In this document: in pieces, positions 55,236 to 64,000 of the stretch
How positions within the stretch are numbered: position 1 is the first letter of the stretch
Layout: each line of letters opens with the position of its first letter
NCBI GenBank assembly: GCA_014804675.1
Contig: JAAUZH010000013.1
Coordinates: forward strand, 128,733-192,732
Length of the DNA stretch: 64,000 nucleotides
From: Lachnospiraceae bacterium
Lineage (GTDB): Bacteria; Bacillota; Clostridia; Lachnospirales; Lachnospiraceae
Reading direction: 5' to 3'
Notes under the pieces: model-generated
The model's database searches: none
Seen by the model: the letters and a program-made list of their open reading frames with translations, nothing else
What the model was told of the DNA's origin: nothing
Translations under genes and position numbers: made by a program

Positions 55236-55625
55236 TTATTTCATAACTGCCTTTAAATTGGCAAATTCCTGGTTATAGGCAGCGACTAATGCCCGATATT
55301 TGATCTGGTTGTTGGCAAGCGCCACGTTTTCCGAATCCGGGTCCACATTATTGCCATCTATGCGATAGGAATACCCGGAATAATCCGTATAGGTAGTAGG
55401 AGCCAGACTGCTGGTCCTTACTCCAGCCACCTTGGCATCCATGGTTTCATATCTGCTGCTTCCAAGCGCCTTGGCCAGCTGACCTTCAAAACTCACATCC
55501 TGCCGCTTATAGCCCGGTGTATTCATATTGCTCAAGTTATTGGCAATCGCCTCATTTCGCAGCCAGGAAGCATCTGCCGCTTTATCTAAAACATTGATGT
55601 AATCAAATACGCTTGTCTGAATCAT
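55236..55625 (-). CDS. flgB: Flagellar basal-body rod protein FlgB
   Basis: A 129-residue rod protein and the first gene of the fla/che operon. The N-terminal signature is AADASWLRNEAIANNLSNMNTPGYKRQDVSFEGQLAKAL and the C-terminal QIKYRALVAAYNQEFANLKAVMK. A sigma-A-type promoter stands at 55671-55698. Confidence 0.95.
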   Translation of the reverse strand: MIQTSVFDYINVLDKAADASWLRNEAIANNLSNMNTPGYKRQDVSFEGQLAKALGSSRYETMDAKVAGVRTSSLAPTTYTDYSGYSYRIDGNNVDPDSENVALANNQIKYRALVAAYNQEFANLKAVMK

Positions 55626-55670
55626 ACTGTTCTCCTTTCCAATGGGTGCTTATAAAAGCCATACTATTTT

Positions 55671-55698
55671 ATTATAAATAATTTGAAGAAAAACGCAA
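55671..55698 (-). promoter_or_regulatory. Sigma-A promoter of the fla/che operon
   Basis: TTGCGT (55693-55698), 16-nt spacer, perfect TATAAT (55671-55676) on the minus strand, about 45 nt upstream of flgB. It shows no sigma-28 features. A CodY-like half-conserved 15-mer (55680-55694, four mismatches) lies across the spacer and -35. Confidence 0.65.
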
Positions 55699-55704
55699 GG
55701 CATT

Positions 55705-55750
55705 TTACAAAAAAAGCAAAAAGGATTTATACTTCATAAATCCTTTTATC
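55705..55750 (-). terminator. Intrinsic terminator of codY
   Basis: AAAAGGATTTAT pairs with ATAAATCCTTTT around a 5-nt loop, followed on the minus strand by TGCTTTTTTTG. It separates codY from the fla/che promoter. Confidence 0.8.
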
Positions 55751-55793
55751 TCAAAATCCCCGGCAACTCCATTTGCTCTCTCACTTTTATCCG

Positions 55794-56573
55794 CTATATA
55801 CTTTTCCTTAATTCTTCCAGTTCCTCATATATGGCATCGTTGACCACCTTAATATAAGTGCCTTTCATGCCGGAAGACCTGGACTCTATGACTCCTGCGC
55901 TTTCAAACTTCCTAAGGGCATTTACGATGACGGAACGGGTAATCCCCACCCGGTCCGCAATCTTGCTGGCCACTAAAATCCCTTCCATCCCCCTTAGCTC
56001 ATCAAATATATGTACGATGGCTTCCATTTCTGAAAGAGATAAGGTATGAATGGCTGATTTTACCACTGCCTGCTTTCTGCTTTCTTCTGCATTTTCCTCA
56101 TTGACTGCCCGAAGCATTTCCAGACTGACTACGGTAGCTCCATATTCACATAAGATAATATCATCTATGTCATAGGTTTCCTCTTCATTGTAAATAAATA
56201 AAGTCCCAAGCCTTTCTCCCGCAATGTCGATGGGCGTAATGACGCCTTGGAAACGCTTCGTATCAGTATTTTCAAATCCAAGCGTTTCCAGATTGACGTT
56301 TTCCTTTGTGGAAAGCACGGACAAAAACCTTTCATTGAGCGCACTGTCTATAAAATCTCCCACCTGCCCTTTTAAAAGCTCCGTAATCACTTCCACGCCG
56401 CCGCAGTTGGCAAGCCCAAGCACTTTGCCTTTCTTACTGATAACAAGTACATTGGAATTCAAAATTTCCTTTAATACCGTGCATATATCGGTAAAAACTA
56501 CCTTGCTTGAATTGTTATTGTGCAACAGCTTTCCAATCTTTCTTGTTTTATCCAGTAACTGTACACTGCTCAT
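55794..56573 (-). CDS. codY: GTP-sensing transcriptional regulator CodY
   Basis: A 259-residue global regulator of nutrient-responsive genes that senses branched-chain amino acids and GTP. It has an N-terminal GAF domain (SSVQLLDKTRKIGKLLHN start) and a C-terminal winged HTH (ASKIADRVGITRSVIVNALRKFESAGVIESRSSGMKGTYIKV). The start at 56573 follows GGAGG at 5 nt; an in-frame ATG at 56597 lacks a site. A CodY box and a promoter lie immediately upstream, suggesting autoregulation. Confidence 0.96.
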   Translation of the reverse strand: MSSVQLLDKTRKIGKLLHNNNSSKVVFTDICTVLKEILNSNVLVISKKGKVLGLANCGGVEVITELLKGQVGDFIDSALNERFLSVLSTKENVNLETLGFENTDTKRFQGVITPIDIAGERLGTLFIYNEEETYDIDDIILCEYGATVVSLEMLRAVNEENAEESRKQAVVKSAIHTLSLSEMEAIVHIFDELRGMEGILVASKIADRVGITRSVIVNALRKFESAGVIESRSSGMKGTYIKVVNDAIYEELEELRKSI

Positions 56574-56620
56574 AGCTTCCTCCGTAATCCCTAGCATGAA
56601 TAAATGCCATTGCTACTGAT

Positions 56621-56649
56621 ATATTACCACAATTTTGGGAGGACTGCAA
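56621..56649 (-). promoter_or_regulatory. Sigma-A promoter of codY
   Basis: TTGCAG (56644-56649), 17-nt spacer and TAATAT (56621-56626) on the minus strand, about 40 nt before the codY start. Confidence 0.65.
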
Positions 56650-56650
56650 G

Positions 56651-56665
56651 AATTTTCAGATAATT
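56651..56665 (-). promoter_or_regulatory. CodY box upstream of codY
   Basis: The minus-strand 15-mer AATTATCTGAAAATT differs from the consensus AATTTTCWGAAAATT at one position. It lies one base upstream of the codY -35 hexamer, so CodY could repress or modulate its own transcription. Confidence 0.65.
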
Positions 56666-56689
56666 AGCCGGATGCCAAATAGTTCCTGC

Positions 56690-58780
56690 TCATTGCCGAA
56701 CTTCCTGTTCTTCTTTCTTTGCCTGCTCTACATAGGCGCATTCTTCTCCGGAGCAGACAAGCTTGTTCCCTTTTTCCAGCAAAACAGAGCCGCATTTTGG
56801 ACACATTTTTGTACTGGGCTTCTGCCATACCATAAAGTCACATTCCGAATAGTTCTCACATCCAAAATATTTTCTTCCTTTTTTGGTCTTTCTAAGCACC
56901 ACTTCCCCACCGCATTTGGGACAGGGCACTCCAATCTTCTCGAAATATGGCTTGGTGTTTCTGCATTCCGGGAAACCGGGGCAGGCTAAAAATCTTCCAT
57001 GGGGCCCGTATTTAATTACCATCTGCCTTCCGCAAAGGTCACATACCTGATCGGATACTTCATCAGCAATCTCTATGGATTCCAGCTCCTTTTCCGCAAG
57101 CTTTACCGCCTCATCCAGATCGGGATAGAAATTTTCCACTACCACCTTCCAGTTTATGACTCCTTCTTCTACTTTATCCAAAAGAGATTCCATATTGGCG
57201 GTAAAATTTACATCCACAATGCTGGAAAAAGCATCCTTCATAATGGAATTCACCACTTCCCCAAGCTCTGTGACGTATAAGTTTTTGTCTTCTTTTACAA
57301 TATAGCGTCTTCCTAAAATCGTACCGATAGTAGGCGCATAGGTGCTTGGGCGACCAATGCCAAGCTCTTCCAGGGTCCGTACAAGGGAAGCTTCCGTATA
57401 GTGTGCCGGCGGCTGGGTAAAATGCTGCTTAGGTTCAAAGCTCTCCCATTGAAGCTCAGTGTCTTTATCCAATGATTTTGCAAGCACGTTTCCTTCCTTT
57501 TTTTCCTCATCCGCCTCCGTATATACGCTCATGAAGCCGTCAAATACCATTTTGGAGGCAGCTACGCTGAACCGGTAATCCCCTCCATCTATCTTTATAG
57601 AAGTAGTTTCGTAAACCGCTGGCTTCATACAGCTTGCGGTAAATCGTTTCCAAATCAACTGGTACAGCCTGAACAAATCCCGGCTTAGGGATTCTTTCAT
57701 TTCCAATGGAGTTCTCGTAATATCCGTAGGACGAATGGCTTCATGGGCATCCTGTATCTTTCCCTGGGATTTCTTTATCTCTTCCGGCTCTTCTCCATAT
57801 TGACTGCCATAAACTCTTGCTATATATTCTTTTGCATTCTGCTTTGCTTCCTCTGAAACCCTGGCGGAATCCGTACGCAGATAAGTAATCAGACCTACGG
57901 TACCGCTTCCTTTGATTTCCACCCCTTCATAAAGCTGCTGGGCAAGCCTCATGGTCTTGGAGGTGGAAAAATTAAGCGCCTTGCTTGCTTCCTGTTGTAA
58001 CGTGGAAGTAGTAAAAGGCATTGGCGCCTTTTTACTCCTCTCCCCCTTCTTTACGGAATGGACCTGATATTCCACACCCTCCAAACCGCTCAAAATCCGA
58101 TCCAATTCTTCTTTAGAGGAAATAGCCTGTTTTTCCTCCTTCGTCCCATAAAATTTTGCCTGAAGAAGTTTCTTTTCCCCTGGTATTTTCAAGTTGACAT
58201 CCAGAGTCCAGTATTCTTCCGGAATGAATGCATCAATCTCCTCTTCTCTGTCACAGATGATCCGCAACGCTACGGACTGCACCCGCCCGGCGCTGAGCCC
58301 TCGTTTCACCTTTGCCCATAAAAGTGGGGATATCCGGTATCCCACCATACGGTCCAGTACTCTTCTTGCCTGCTGGGCATCCACCAGATCCATATTGATT
58401 TCCCTTGCATGCTTTAAAGATTCTTTCACCGCATTTTTCGTAATCTCATTAAATGTAATGCGATAAACATTTTTATCCTCCAGCTTCAGCGCCTTTAACA
58501 AGTGCCAGGATATGGCTTCTCCTTCCCGGTCCGGGTCCGTTGCCAGATAAATTTTTTCTGCCTTTTTCACCTGTTTCCTTAAGGAAGCAAGTATATCACC
58601 TTTTCCCCGAATGGTAATATATTTGGGTTCATAATCGTTCTCCACGTCAATGCCCATCCGGCTCTTTGGCAAATCACGTACATGTCCGTTGCTGGCAAGC
58701 ACTTCATAATTTGTTCCTAAAAACTTTTTAATGGTCTTTACTTTTGCAGGCGATTCTACAATTACTAAATATTTTGCCAT
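56690..58780 (-). CDS. topA: DNA topoisomerase I
   Basis: A 696-residue type IA topoisomerase that relaxes negative supercoils. The TOPRIM start is KYLVIVESPAKVKTIKKFLG, with DPDREGEAISWHL. The active-site Tyr is in ITYLRTDSARVSEEA. Three C-terminal zinc-ribbon-like Cys motifs follow (CDLCGRQM, CPKCGGEVVLRKTKKGRKYFGCENY, CPKCGS). The start at 58780 follows GGGG at 7 nt; the frame continues upstream to 58936 without a site. Confidence 0.96.
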   Translation of the reverse strand: MAKYLVIVESPAKVKTIKKFLGTNYEVLASNGHVRDLPKSRMGIDVENDYEPKYITIRGKGDILASLRKQVKKAEKIYLATDPDREGEAISWHLLKALKLEDKNVYRITFNEITKNAVKESLKHAREINMDLVDAQQARRVLDRMVGYRISPLLWAKVKRGLSAGRVQSVALRIICDREEEIDAFIPEEYWTLDVNLKIPGEKKLLQAKFYGTKEEKQAISSKEELDRILSGLEGVEYQVHSVKKGERSKKAPMPFTTSTLQQEASKALNFSTSKTMRLAQQLYEGVEIKGSGTVGLITYLRTDSARVSEEAKQNAKEYIARVYGSQYGEEPEEIKKSQGKIQDAHEAIRPTDITRTPLEMKESLSRDLFRLYQLIWKRFTASCMKPAVYETTSIKIDGGDYRFSVAASKMVFDGFMSVYTEADEEKKEGNVLAKSLDKDTELQWESFEPKQHFTQPPAHYTEASLVRTLEELGIGRPSTYAPTIGTILGRRYIVKEDKNLYVTELGEVVNSIMKDAFSSIVDVNFTANMESLLDKVEEGVINWKVVVENFYPDLDEAVKLAEKELESIEIADEVSDQVCDLCGRQMVIKYGPHGRFLACPGFPECRNTKPYFEKIGVPCPKCGGEVVLRKTKKGRKYFGCENYSECDFMVWQKPSTKMCPKCGSVLLEKGNKLVCSGEECAYVEQAKKEEQEVRQ

Positions 58781-58822
58781 AATGATTCCCCTATTCTTTT
58801 CCACTTCCAGTAATCGTCTCAC

Positions 58823-58851
58823 ACTATACACCAAAAAATTTGATGTGTAAA
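58823..58851 (-). promoter_or_regulatory. Sigma-A promoter of topA
   Basis: TTTACA (58846-58851), 17-nt spacer and TATAGT (58823-58828) on the minus strand. Confidence 0.6.
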
Positions 58852-58852
58852 G

Positions 58853-58867
58853 AACTTTTTGAAAATT
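58853..58867 (-). promoter_or_regulatory. Candidate CodY box upstream of topA
   Basis: The minus-strand 15-mer AATTTTCAAAAAGTT matches the CodY consensus at 13 of 15 positions and sits one base upstream of the topA -35 hexamer, the same spacing as at codY. Confidence 0.5.
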
Positions 58868-58890
58868 AAGATTGAATAAGAAAGCCCATC

Positions 58891-58920
58891 GAAAAAGCAG
58901 GCTCCCGAAGGAACCTGCTT
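58891..58920 (-). terminator. Terminator after the DUF5057 gene
   Basis: A perfect 11-bp stem (AAGCAGGTTCC/GGAGCCTGCTT, one G-U pair) closed by a TTCG tetraloop and followed by TTTTTC on the minus strand. Confidence 0.85.
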
Positions 58921-58936
58921 CCATAATGACTTTCAT

Positions 58937-61900
58937 CTAATCCAGCTTTAGTAAATCCATCTTCGTAACGCCCAAAGACGCATAGGACTTTCCTGATATA
59001 CTGGTATTTACCTGTCCGGTTATGGACACGCTTTCAATCTTAGTTTCCGCCTCCACATAAATCTTAAAGTCACTGCTTGTTTTCAGTAAATCCATAGGAA
59101 GCTTCAATCCATACATGACACCGCCTGTAGCATCGGTACCATAAGCATAGGACTGAGTGAAGTCAGTTGAATAAAATGGCATTTTTAGCTCTATCACTTT
59201 AGCAGTTTCACCATTATCCAACGTAATACTCTGTGCGCCAGGCGTACCATCCGGCACCTCTCGCCAGAATTTCAATTGAATTTTCTTTGATCCCTTTACC
59301 AGATTCGGATCTGATACACGGAACCATACTCTGGTTGCATTAGCGTCAGATATGCTTACAAATGGATACTGATATCTTGTACTATCCGTCCTGTCTTTAA
59401 TAATAGAAGATTCTGCCTTATTTGTATCACTGGCATTCAAACCAATATTTTCATCATAAGGTACTGCCACATTACTGATAGCAGAGCTATTCAAATCATT
59501 TCCATCATAAATGCTCACGGTAGGCCTCTTAACTCCAGCCCGATATGCAGCAACCAATGTATTAATAAACAATTGTGTCTCATACGTATTTGCAGGAGAT
59601 ACCAAACTACTATGACCACTTCCAGTATAGGTAACATTACCGCTGTTAAAAATGTAATAATTGTTGACGCCATCCTTTGGTGATATGTTGTATACACCAT
59701 CGGAAAGTTTCGAATTGACAGTTTCAATAAATATATTGGCTCCATGACCATAACCCAATGTGTACCAAATAGTAATATCCGCAGTTCCATCCTGATCCTG
59801 ATCTGCTTCCATATTCGGTTGGAAATACTGTCCATGGGTTGTATTTACTGGAAAGGCATCCGGCAACTTGTAAGGATAATTCGTAATCTGTCCCTCATTT
59901 ACCTTGTCAATTACCACTAAATAATCCTGATTACTGTTTGAACCTGGAGGATGTGACCATAAATACATATCCGGTGACTGCAGTGCCAGATAAGGATTAG
60001 ACGATTTTGACGTCACATTGTCACGCCCCATATCACCTTTAGCCTTATAAAATTTCATTATAAAGTAATTTGTTAAGCCCTGAGTCTCACCCACTAATAT
60101 CCTTTTATTGCTGCCCGGCTGATATGCAACCCGCCGTCCTGAACCTTCAATAGCATTAATTGCAGCACTATCACCAGAATCAGCCTTGGTATAACCTGTT
60201 CCTTTTCTGACATAACTTCCCAAAGCTCCGGAAGCCCTGATGCCATACCGATCCATTCCCAACACATCTCTCAATGTTTTCACCACAGCATAGCCAGGAT
60301 AATGCTCCAAAAAGTCATGACAAAGCAATACCGGCTTGCCGCTTGCAACATAATCAGCAAGGGCATCAGATGCCGCCTGATCTGTATCGGCATAGTTATC
60401 TCCAAATCCTAATACAAGCATATCATAATCATTTAATTTATCAAGATATTCGTTTAATTGTGACTGCTTTATTGTTGTTATCCGTAAATTAAACATCTTC
60501 TGCGTATTCAGAGCTCTAATATACATACCATACAATCCATACGGCTGTAAACCGATCTCCAAATCCGTAGCTAAATCCACAGTACTCATGGTATTATGAG
60601 TAACCTGCAGTATCCTTATAGTAGCCGACGCTTCTCCTTTTATAGCAGAATACCCTGTTTCACTGGCAGAAACTTTGGGGCTAAGACTTTTTTCCACCTT
60701 CAGACACCAAGGCAGAACTCCCTGGAAACCATCCGGCACCTCTCGCCTAAAACGATACAATACATTCGTAGACAGCTCATAGACATTTCCTCTGGATGTA
60801 GTGGCATGGGGCACCTCCACCCCTGTCAAGGCATTGGTAACAACTGCTCCTTCCAGTTCTTCCGTTTCAGAGAACTTTCCATCCGCATTAACATCCACAT
60901 AAAGCCTTGGGGTATAAATATCTGACTCTGTACTATTGGTGGAGAAATTCTGAAGAGTAAATTCAAACTCCATATAATACTTGCCATCAGACTCTGCAGA
61001 CATAGATGTATGTGATTTAATCGTTCCATCAACATCTGTAGTATATTCATATTCTGTAGGTCTTGCCGTAACATTCATGGACAGCTTTGCTGCATTGACT
61101 CCCTGAATAACCTTTTCTTTAAAATCTGCCGCTGCTACCGGATCTGCTGCTACAGCCAAGGCATCTGCTTCTGAAATAAAATTATCATATCCACTGGCAC
61201 TATAACTTCCTATACTTTCCGAATCCGTACTCTGTCCTGTTGCTACCTGAAAGAATTCATACATTACAGAACAGTTATCAATCCTTCCATGATCAACCCC
61301 ATCGATACTCGCTGTCAGAGATGAACTACTCGTATTTATTGTTGGATTAATGATTCGGTTGCCGCTGTCATTGGTCTTTAGCATATCCCCTGCAACAATA
61401 ATTGGATAGCCATTATCCAGATAATCCAGCAATTCCGTCATCTTATAGGAAGTCAGATCTCTGGCTGCAAAACGTGTCTGCCCTCCTGTCTGCGCCTCCC
61501 TGCCATTATCCAAATATCCCCATAAATCCCACTCACCCCAGCCATTAGGCAGCTTATGGCTGAAATAAGCTATATCACCAATGTTAAAATATACCATGCC
61601 ATCCATCATATTATCCCGAAAATCGGTAATATACTCCGGTGTATCGGCACTCTTTCCCTGTACATCTGCCGCATAAATAACCTTATAATTTCCTGTACCC
61701 TGACTACTATAATATGTTGTATAGGCAGGATTCGGTGAATGATTTGAACCGATATAGATAATATCATACTCTTCACTCACATTGCCATTTTTACAGATGA
61801 ACTCTTCAATGGTCATGCTGGTAAACCGCACCCTGTCAATATTTTGTTCATCTATAGAGCCATCCTCTTTCACAAACGGCGCACCTATATATCTTTTTAT

Positions 61901-63961
61901 AAATTCCTCTCTATTTGTACAGCACTGGCTGCTATAGAGATTAGTACTGTTTTGAATTTCCGAATAGCTCTGGGTTCCCCAGCCTATATTAAAGGAGAAG
62001 TCCCTGCAAGGCTCGATTTCCAATATCCGAAGGTCATTTTTTACCAATGACGATGCTGTGCCATCATAGGATAAGATATACTGCACCACTACTGCCGGAG
62101 TAATCTGCTCGCTCATTTTTTCGGTAGGATTGTTGGCATTATTGACTTTTACCGCATATTCTACCTGTGAAAATCCTGCTGCTACTACCGTATCCACATA
62201 TTGGGAATTAAAATCACCATTTCCAAAGAAATCATAGGCATCCACCTGTGCTTTCGAGCTCTGGAAGAACTGTAGCCTATGCTCATATACATACACGCTT
62301 CCTGCTACAAAATTGCCATAACCGCCAAGAGGCGCCGTAGTAGCAAGATAATGCCAGACAATATTACTTACGCTTCCAAAAGACAACATACTAATATCGC
62401 CATTAGCTGCAGTGGAAATATCAAATCCATTGTTTGCTGCACCGCCTGCGCCATTTTCCGACAGTGTATCCATTAAAACAGCTGTCTGATTCTTCTGCCA
62501 TAAAAGCAATGCCAGCTTTTCCAAATTGGATAAGGTGCCAAGGGCTGCTTTATCCTCCACCGCATCCTTATCAATCAAAGCATAGTCCATAATGACTGCC
62601 TGATGGTCACTGCTTACTACCGCATTATACAAATCCATCACCTGGGAATCCGCAAAGTCTTCCCCTTTCTGGATGTAAACCTCATTTCTTCCTGAAATAT
62701 AGACCAAATCATAGTCTTTCATATTGATGCTGGCTGCAGCAATTTCCCCCGGGGTAGCTGTTTTAATGGAAATATTAATGGATATGTCTTTATCTCCAAA
62801 TACGAATTCTTTAAACCAGCTTCCGTTGTGGAAATAATTATTGCTGTCCGTATTATAATAAAGATTCCTGATTGCATAGCCATAATACTTTCCCACAGGG
62901 CTTTCTGTAAAATTTACATTGCCTGTACCGTCACCTACCCAGGTAATACCTTCCGGAAGAGCTTTGTTGAAGGGGTCACCTTCTTCTACCGGTTCATACT
63001 CACTGCTCACTGTGGCACCAGTCCACTGATAAGACCCATTACCATAGCCGCCTTCTGCAGGATTGTCGTCCACTTCCATTTCCTGAAGCAGGCTTCCATC
63101 TGGCTGGTCTTCCGTATCCGCAGGCTCCTGCGGAGACTGTGTTTCTGTTTCCTCGGAATCCTCCTCACTTTCTCCATTCCCATCATTAGAATCAGATTCC
63201 TCTTCATCTTCCACAGTAACCGTCACTGCATCCTGTTCGTCCACTACAGGAATTTCTTCCTCAGACACTTCTTCCCCAGATGTTCCTTCTACTCCGTCCG
63301 TATTTGCAATGACGGAAAGGGTTCTTACGAGTGCTCCGTTTCCAATACTGTAATTGTTTTCCGGAATGCTATTATCACTAACAGAGTTCAAAAAGGCATT
63401 AATCGTGCCAGTGCTATCAATATAATACTTATTCTCATCCATCTGGTAATTGCCGCTATTAGCCATTGAATATACACCAGCTACAAACTGCTTCTCCGCA
63501 AGCTCAAAGCCAGTCATAGCATTGCTTGCAAATGTAGCACTGTCCGAATAAACCGGATTATCTGATACAAATCCGCTTTGATTTCCATAATCAACACCGT
63601 AATCCTTAATCAGACCATAATCACGCATCCTCAATAAATTGGAAATGCCTTCATCCGGATCTAATAAGCTTCCAATGGATTTTGCCTGTGAAACTTCCAT
63701 AAAATCCTTATGCTGATTCTGATCTTTTACCAAATACCCGATTTCTTCATTTTCATGAATCGTATGCTCCGGTACCACTTCCAAAATCTTAAAGCTGCTA
63801 CCGCTTGTATATTTTGTTGACACCTTTTGCAAAATGTTTGTGCTTGCCTCTACCTGTTCTGTAGTCTTTTTGGCAACAAAGGTACAGATTGCAATGGCAA
63901 CGGCTAACACTGCTGCTGTGCTCAATATTCTAATAATAAGCTTTTTCTGTCCCTTTTCCAT
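58937..63961 (-). CDS. Very large membrane-anchored DUF5057 surface protein
   Basis: A 1674-residue extracytoplasmic protein. An N-terminal transmembrane/signal anchor (KKLIIRILSTAAVLAVAIAICTFVA) is followed by SSFKILEVVPEHTIHENEEIGYLV, the start of a DUF5057-type domain. An acidic Glu/Asp/Ser linker lies at about 230-300. The long remainder contains repeated Rossmann-like segments (YDLVYISGRNEVY, YDIIYIGSNHSPNP, YDMLVLGFGDNYADTD, YPIIVAGDML) and ends with beta-rich domains. There is no LPXTG. Function is unknown; similar proteins are found in Lachnospiraceae and may be adhesins or envelope scaffolds. GGAGGG 5 nt upstream sets the start at 63961. Confidence 0.75.
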   Translation of the reverse strand: MEKGQKKLIIRILSTAAVLAVAIAICTFVAKKTTEQVEASTNILQKVSTKYTSGSSFKILEVVPEHTIHENEEIGYLVKDQNQHKDFMEVSQAKSIGSLLDPDEGISNLLRMRDYGLIKDYGVDYGNQSGFVSDNPVYSDSATFASNAMTGFELAEKQFVAGVYSMANSGNYQMDENKYYIDSTGTINAFLNSVSDNSIPENNYSIGNGALVRTLSVIANTDGVEGTSGEEVSEEEIPVVDEQDAVTVTVEDEEESDSNDGNGESEEDSEETETQSPQEPADTEDQPDGSLLQEMEVDDNPAEGGYGNGSYQWTGATVSSEYEPVEEGDPFNKALPEGITWVGDGTGNVNFTESPVGKYYGYAIRNLYYNTDSNNYFHNGSWFKEFVFGDKDISINISIKTATPGEIAAASINMKDYDLVYISGRNEVYIQKGEDFADSQVMDLYNAVVSSDHQAVIMDYALIDKDAVEDKAALGTLSNLEKLALLLWQKNQTAVLMDTLSENGAGGAANNGFDISTAANGDISMLSFGSVSNIVWHYLATTAPLGGYGNFVAGSVYVYEHRLQFFQSSKAQVDAYDFFGNGDFNSQYVDTVVAAGFSQVEYAVKVNNANNPTEKMSEQITPAVVVQYILSYDGTASSLVKNDLRILEIEPCRDFSFNIGWGTQSYSEIQNSTNLYSSQCCTNREEFIKRYIGAPFVKEDGSIDEQNIDRVRFTSMTIEEFICKNGNVSEEYDIIYIGSNHSPNPAYTTYYSSQGTGNYKVIYAADVQGKSADTPEYITDFRDNMMDGMVYFNIGDIAYFSHKLPNGWGEWDLWGYLDNGREAQTGGQTRFAARDLTSYKMTELLDYLDNGYPIIVAGDMLKTNDSGNRIINPTINTSSSSLTASIDGVDHGRIDNCSVMYEFFQVATGQSTDSESIGSYSASGYDNFISEADALAVAADPVAAADFKEKVIQGVNAAKLSMNVTARPTEYEYTTDVDGTIKSHTSMSAESDGKYYMEFEFTLQNFSTNSTESDIYTPRLYVDVNADGKFSETEELEGAVVTNALTGVEVPHATTSRGNVYELSTNVLYRFRREVPDGFQGVLPWCLKVEKSLSPKVSASETGYSAIKGEASATIRILQVTHNTMSTVDLATDLEIGLQPYGLYGMYIRALNTQKMFNLRITTIKQSQLNEYLDKLNDYDMLVLGFGDNYADTDQAASDALADYVASGKPVLLCHDFLEHYPGYAVVKTLRDVLGMDRYGIRASGALGSYVRKGTGYTKADSGDSAAINAIEGSGRRVAYQPGSNKRILVGETQGLTNYFIMKFYKAKGDMGRDNVTSKSSNPYLALQSPDMYLWSHPPGSNSNQDYLVVIDKVNEGQITNYPYKLPDAFPVNTTHGQYFQPNMEADQDQDGTADITIWYTLGYGHGANIFIETVNSKLSDGVYNISPKDGVNNYYIFNSGNVTYTGSGHSSLVSPANTYETQLFINTLVAAYRAGVKRPTVSIYDGNDLNSSAISNVAVPYDENIGLNASDTNKAESSIIKDRTDSTRYQYPFVSISDANATRVWFRVSDPNLVKGSKKIQLKFWREVPDGTPGAQSITLDNGETAKVIELKMPFYSTDFTQSYAYGTDATGGVMYGLKLPMDLLKTSSDFKIYVEAETKIESVSITGQVNTSISGKSYASLGVTKMDLLKLD

Positions 63962-64000
63962 ATTTTCCCTCCATTGCATTGTGGTTCACCTGCCTTTGGT

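Noticed and set aside
1..64000. CRISPR arrays, rRNA genes, intact insertion sequences or prophage genes
   Set aside because: No regularly spaced repeats, no rRNA sequence and no transposase, integrase or phage structural gene were found.

Overview
The window looks like a chromosome segment of a motile Lachnospiraceae-type member of the Clostridia. The evidence is gene order, low-GC Firmicutes-style promoters and Shine-Dalgarno sites, CodY, a Bacillus/Clostridium-type fla/che operon, and several surface-protein families common in that group. Nearly every gene is on the minus strand, so the window reads from right to left. The clear exception is the DUF3800 gene near 4.2-4.9 kb.

Right end (64-55.7 kb): a very large membrane-anchored DUF5057 surface protein is followed by topA and codY. 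The topA and codY promoters each carry a CodY-box-like 15-mer one base upstream of the -35 hexamer. A terminator ends codY, and a sigma-A-type promoter then starts the fla/che operon.

Centre (55.6-21 kb): about 40 tightly packed or overlapping genes run flgB-flgC-fliE-fliF-fliG-fliH-fliI-fliJ-motE-like-fliK-flgD-(TIGR02530)-flgE-flbD-motA-motB-fliL-fliM-fliY-cheY-fliO-fliP-fliQ-fliR-flhB-flhA-flhF-flhG-pilZ-cheB-cheA-cheW-cheC-cheD-small protein-fliA-fapA-small protein-DUF6115 (SwrB position)-MltG-like protein. They encode the basal body, export gate, hook, motor, switch, chemotaxis core and flagellar sigma factor. Flagellin, hook-associated proteins and cheR are not here. flgE is flanked by two strong intercistronic hairpins.

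Next (21-8 kb): rpsB-tsf has its own promoter and a structured leader, as in the conserved Firmicutes order. Then come an IbrA/IbrB-like pair, a secreted transglutaminase with leucine-rich repeats, cheV, a degenerate sirtuin-like protein, a long acidic/lysine-rich membrane protein, hisH-hisF, ung, lysA and a DUF6688 membrane protein.

Left end (5.7-0 kb) is accessory and decayed: a C-terminal remnant of a nuclease/helicase-like gene, a DUF3800 gene behind a structured leader with a terminator-like hairpin, tRNA-Leu(CAA), a frameshifted Phd/YefM antitoxin, a secreted M26-like metalloprotease, and a possible structured RNA at the window edge.

The most unusual observation is a pair of giant palindromic elements (5459-5652 and 16697-16908). 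They share a 73-76 nt core whose inner helices covary and keep the same A-A mismatches, but their long outer arms are unrelated between copies and almost perfectly self-complementary within each copy. The second is the DUF3800 gene with its promoter, folded leader and hairpin.
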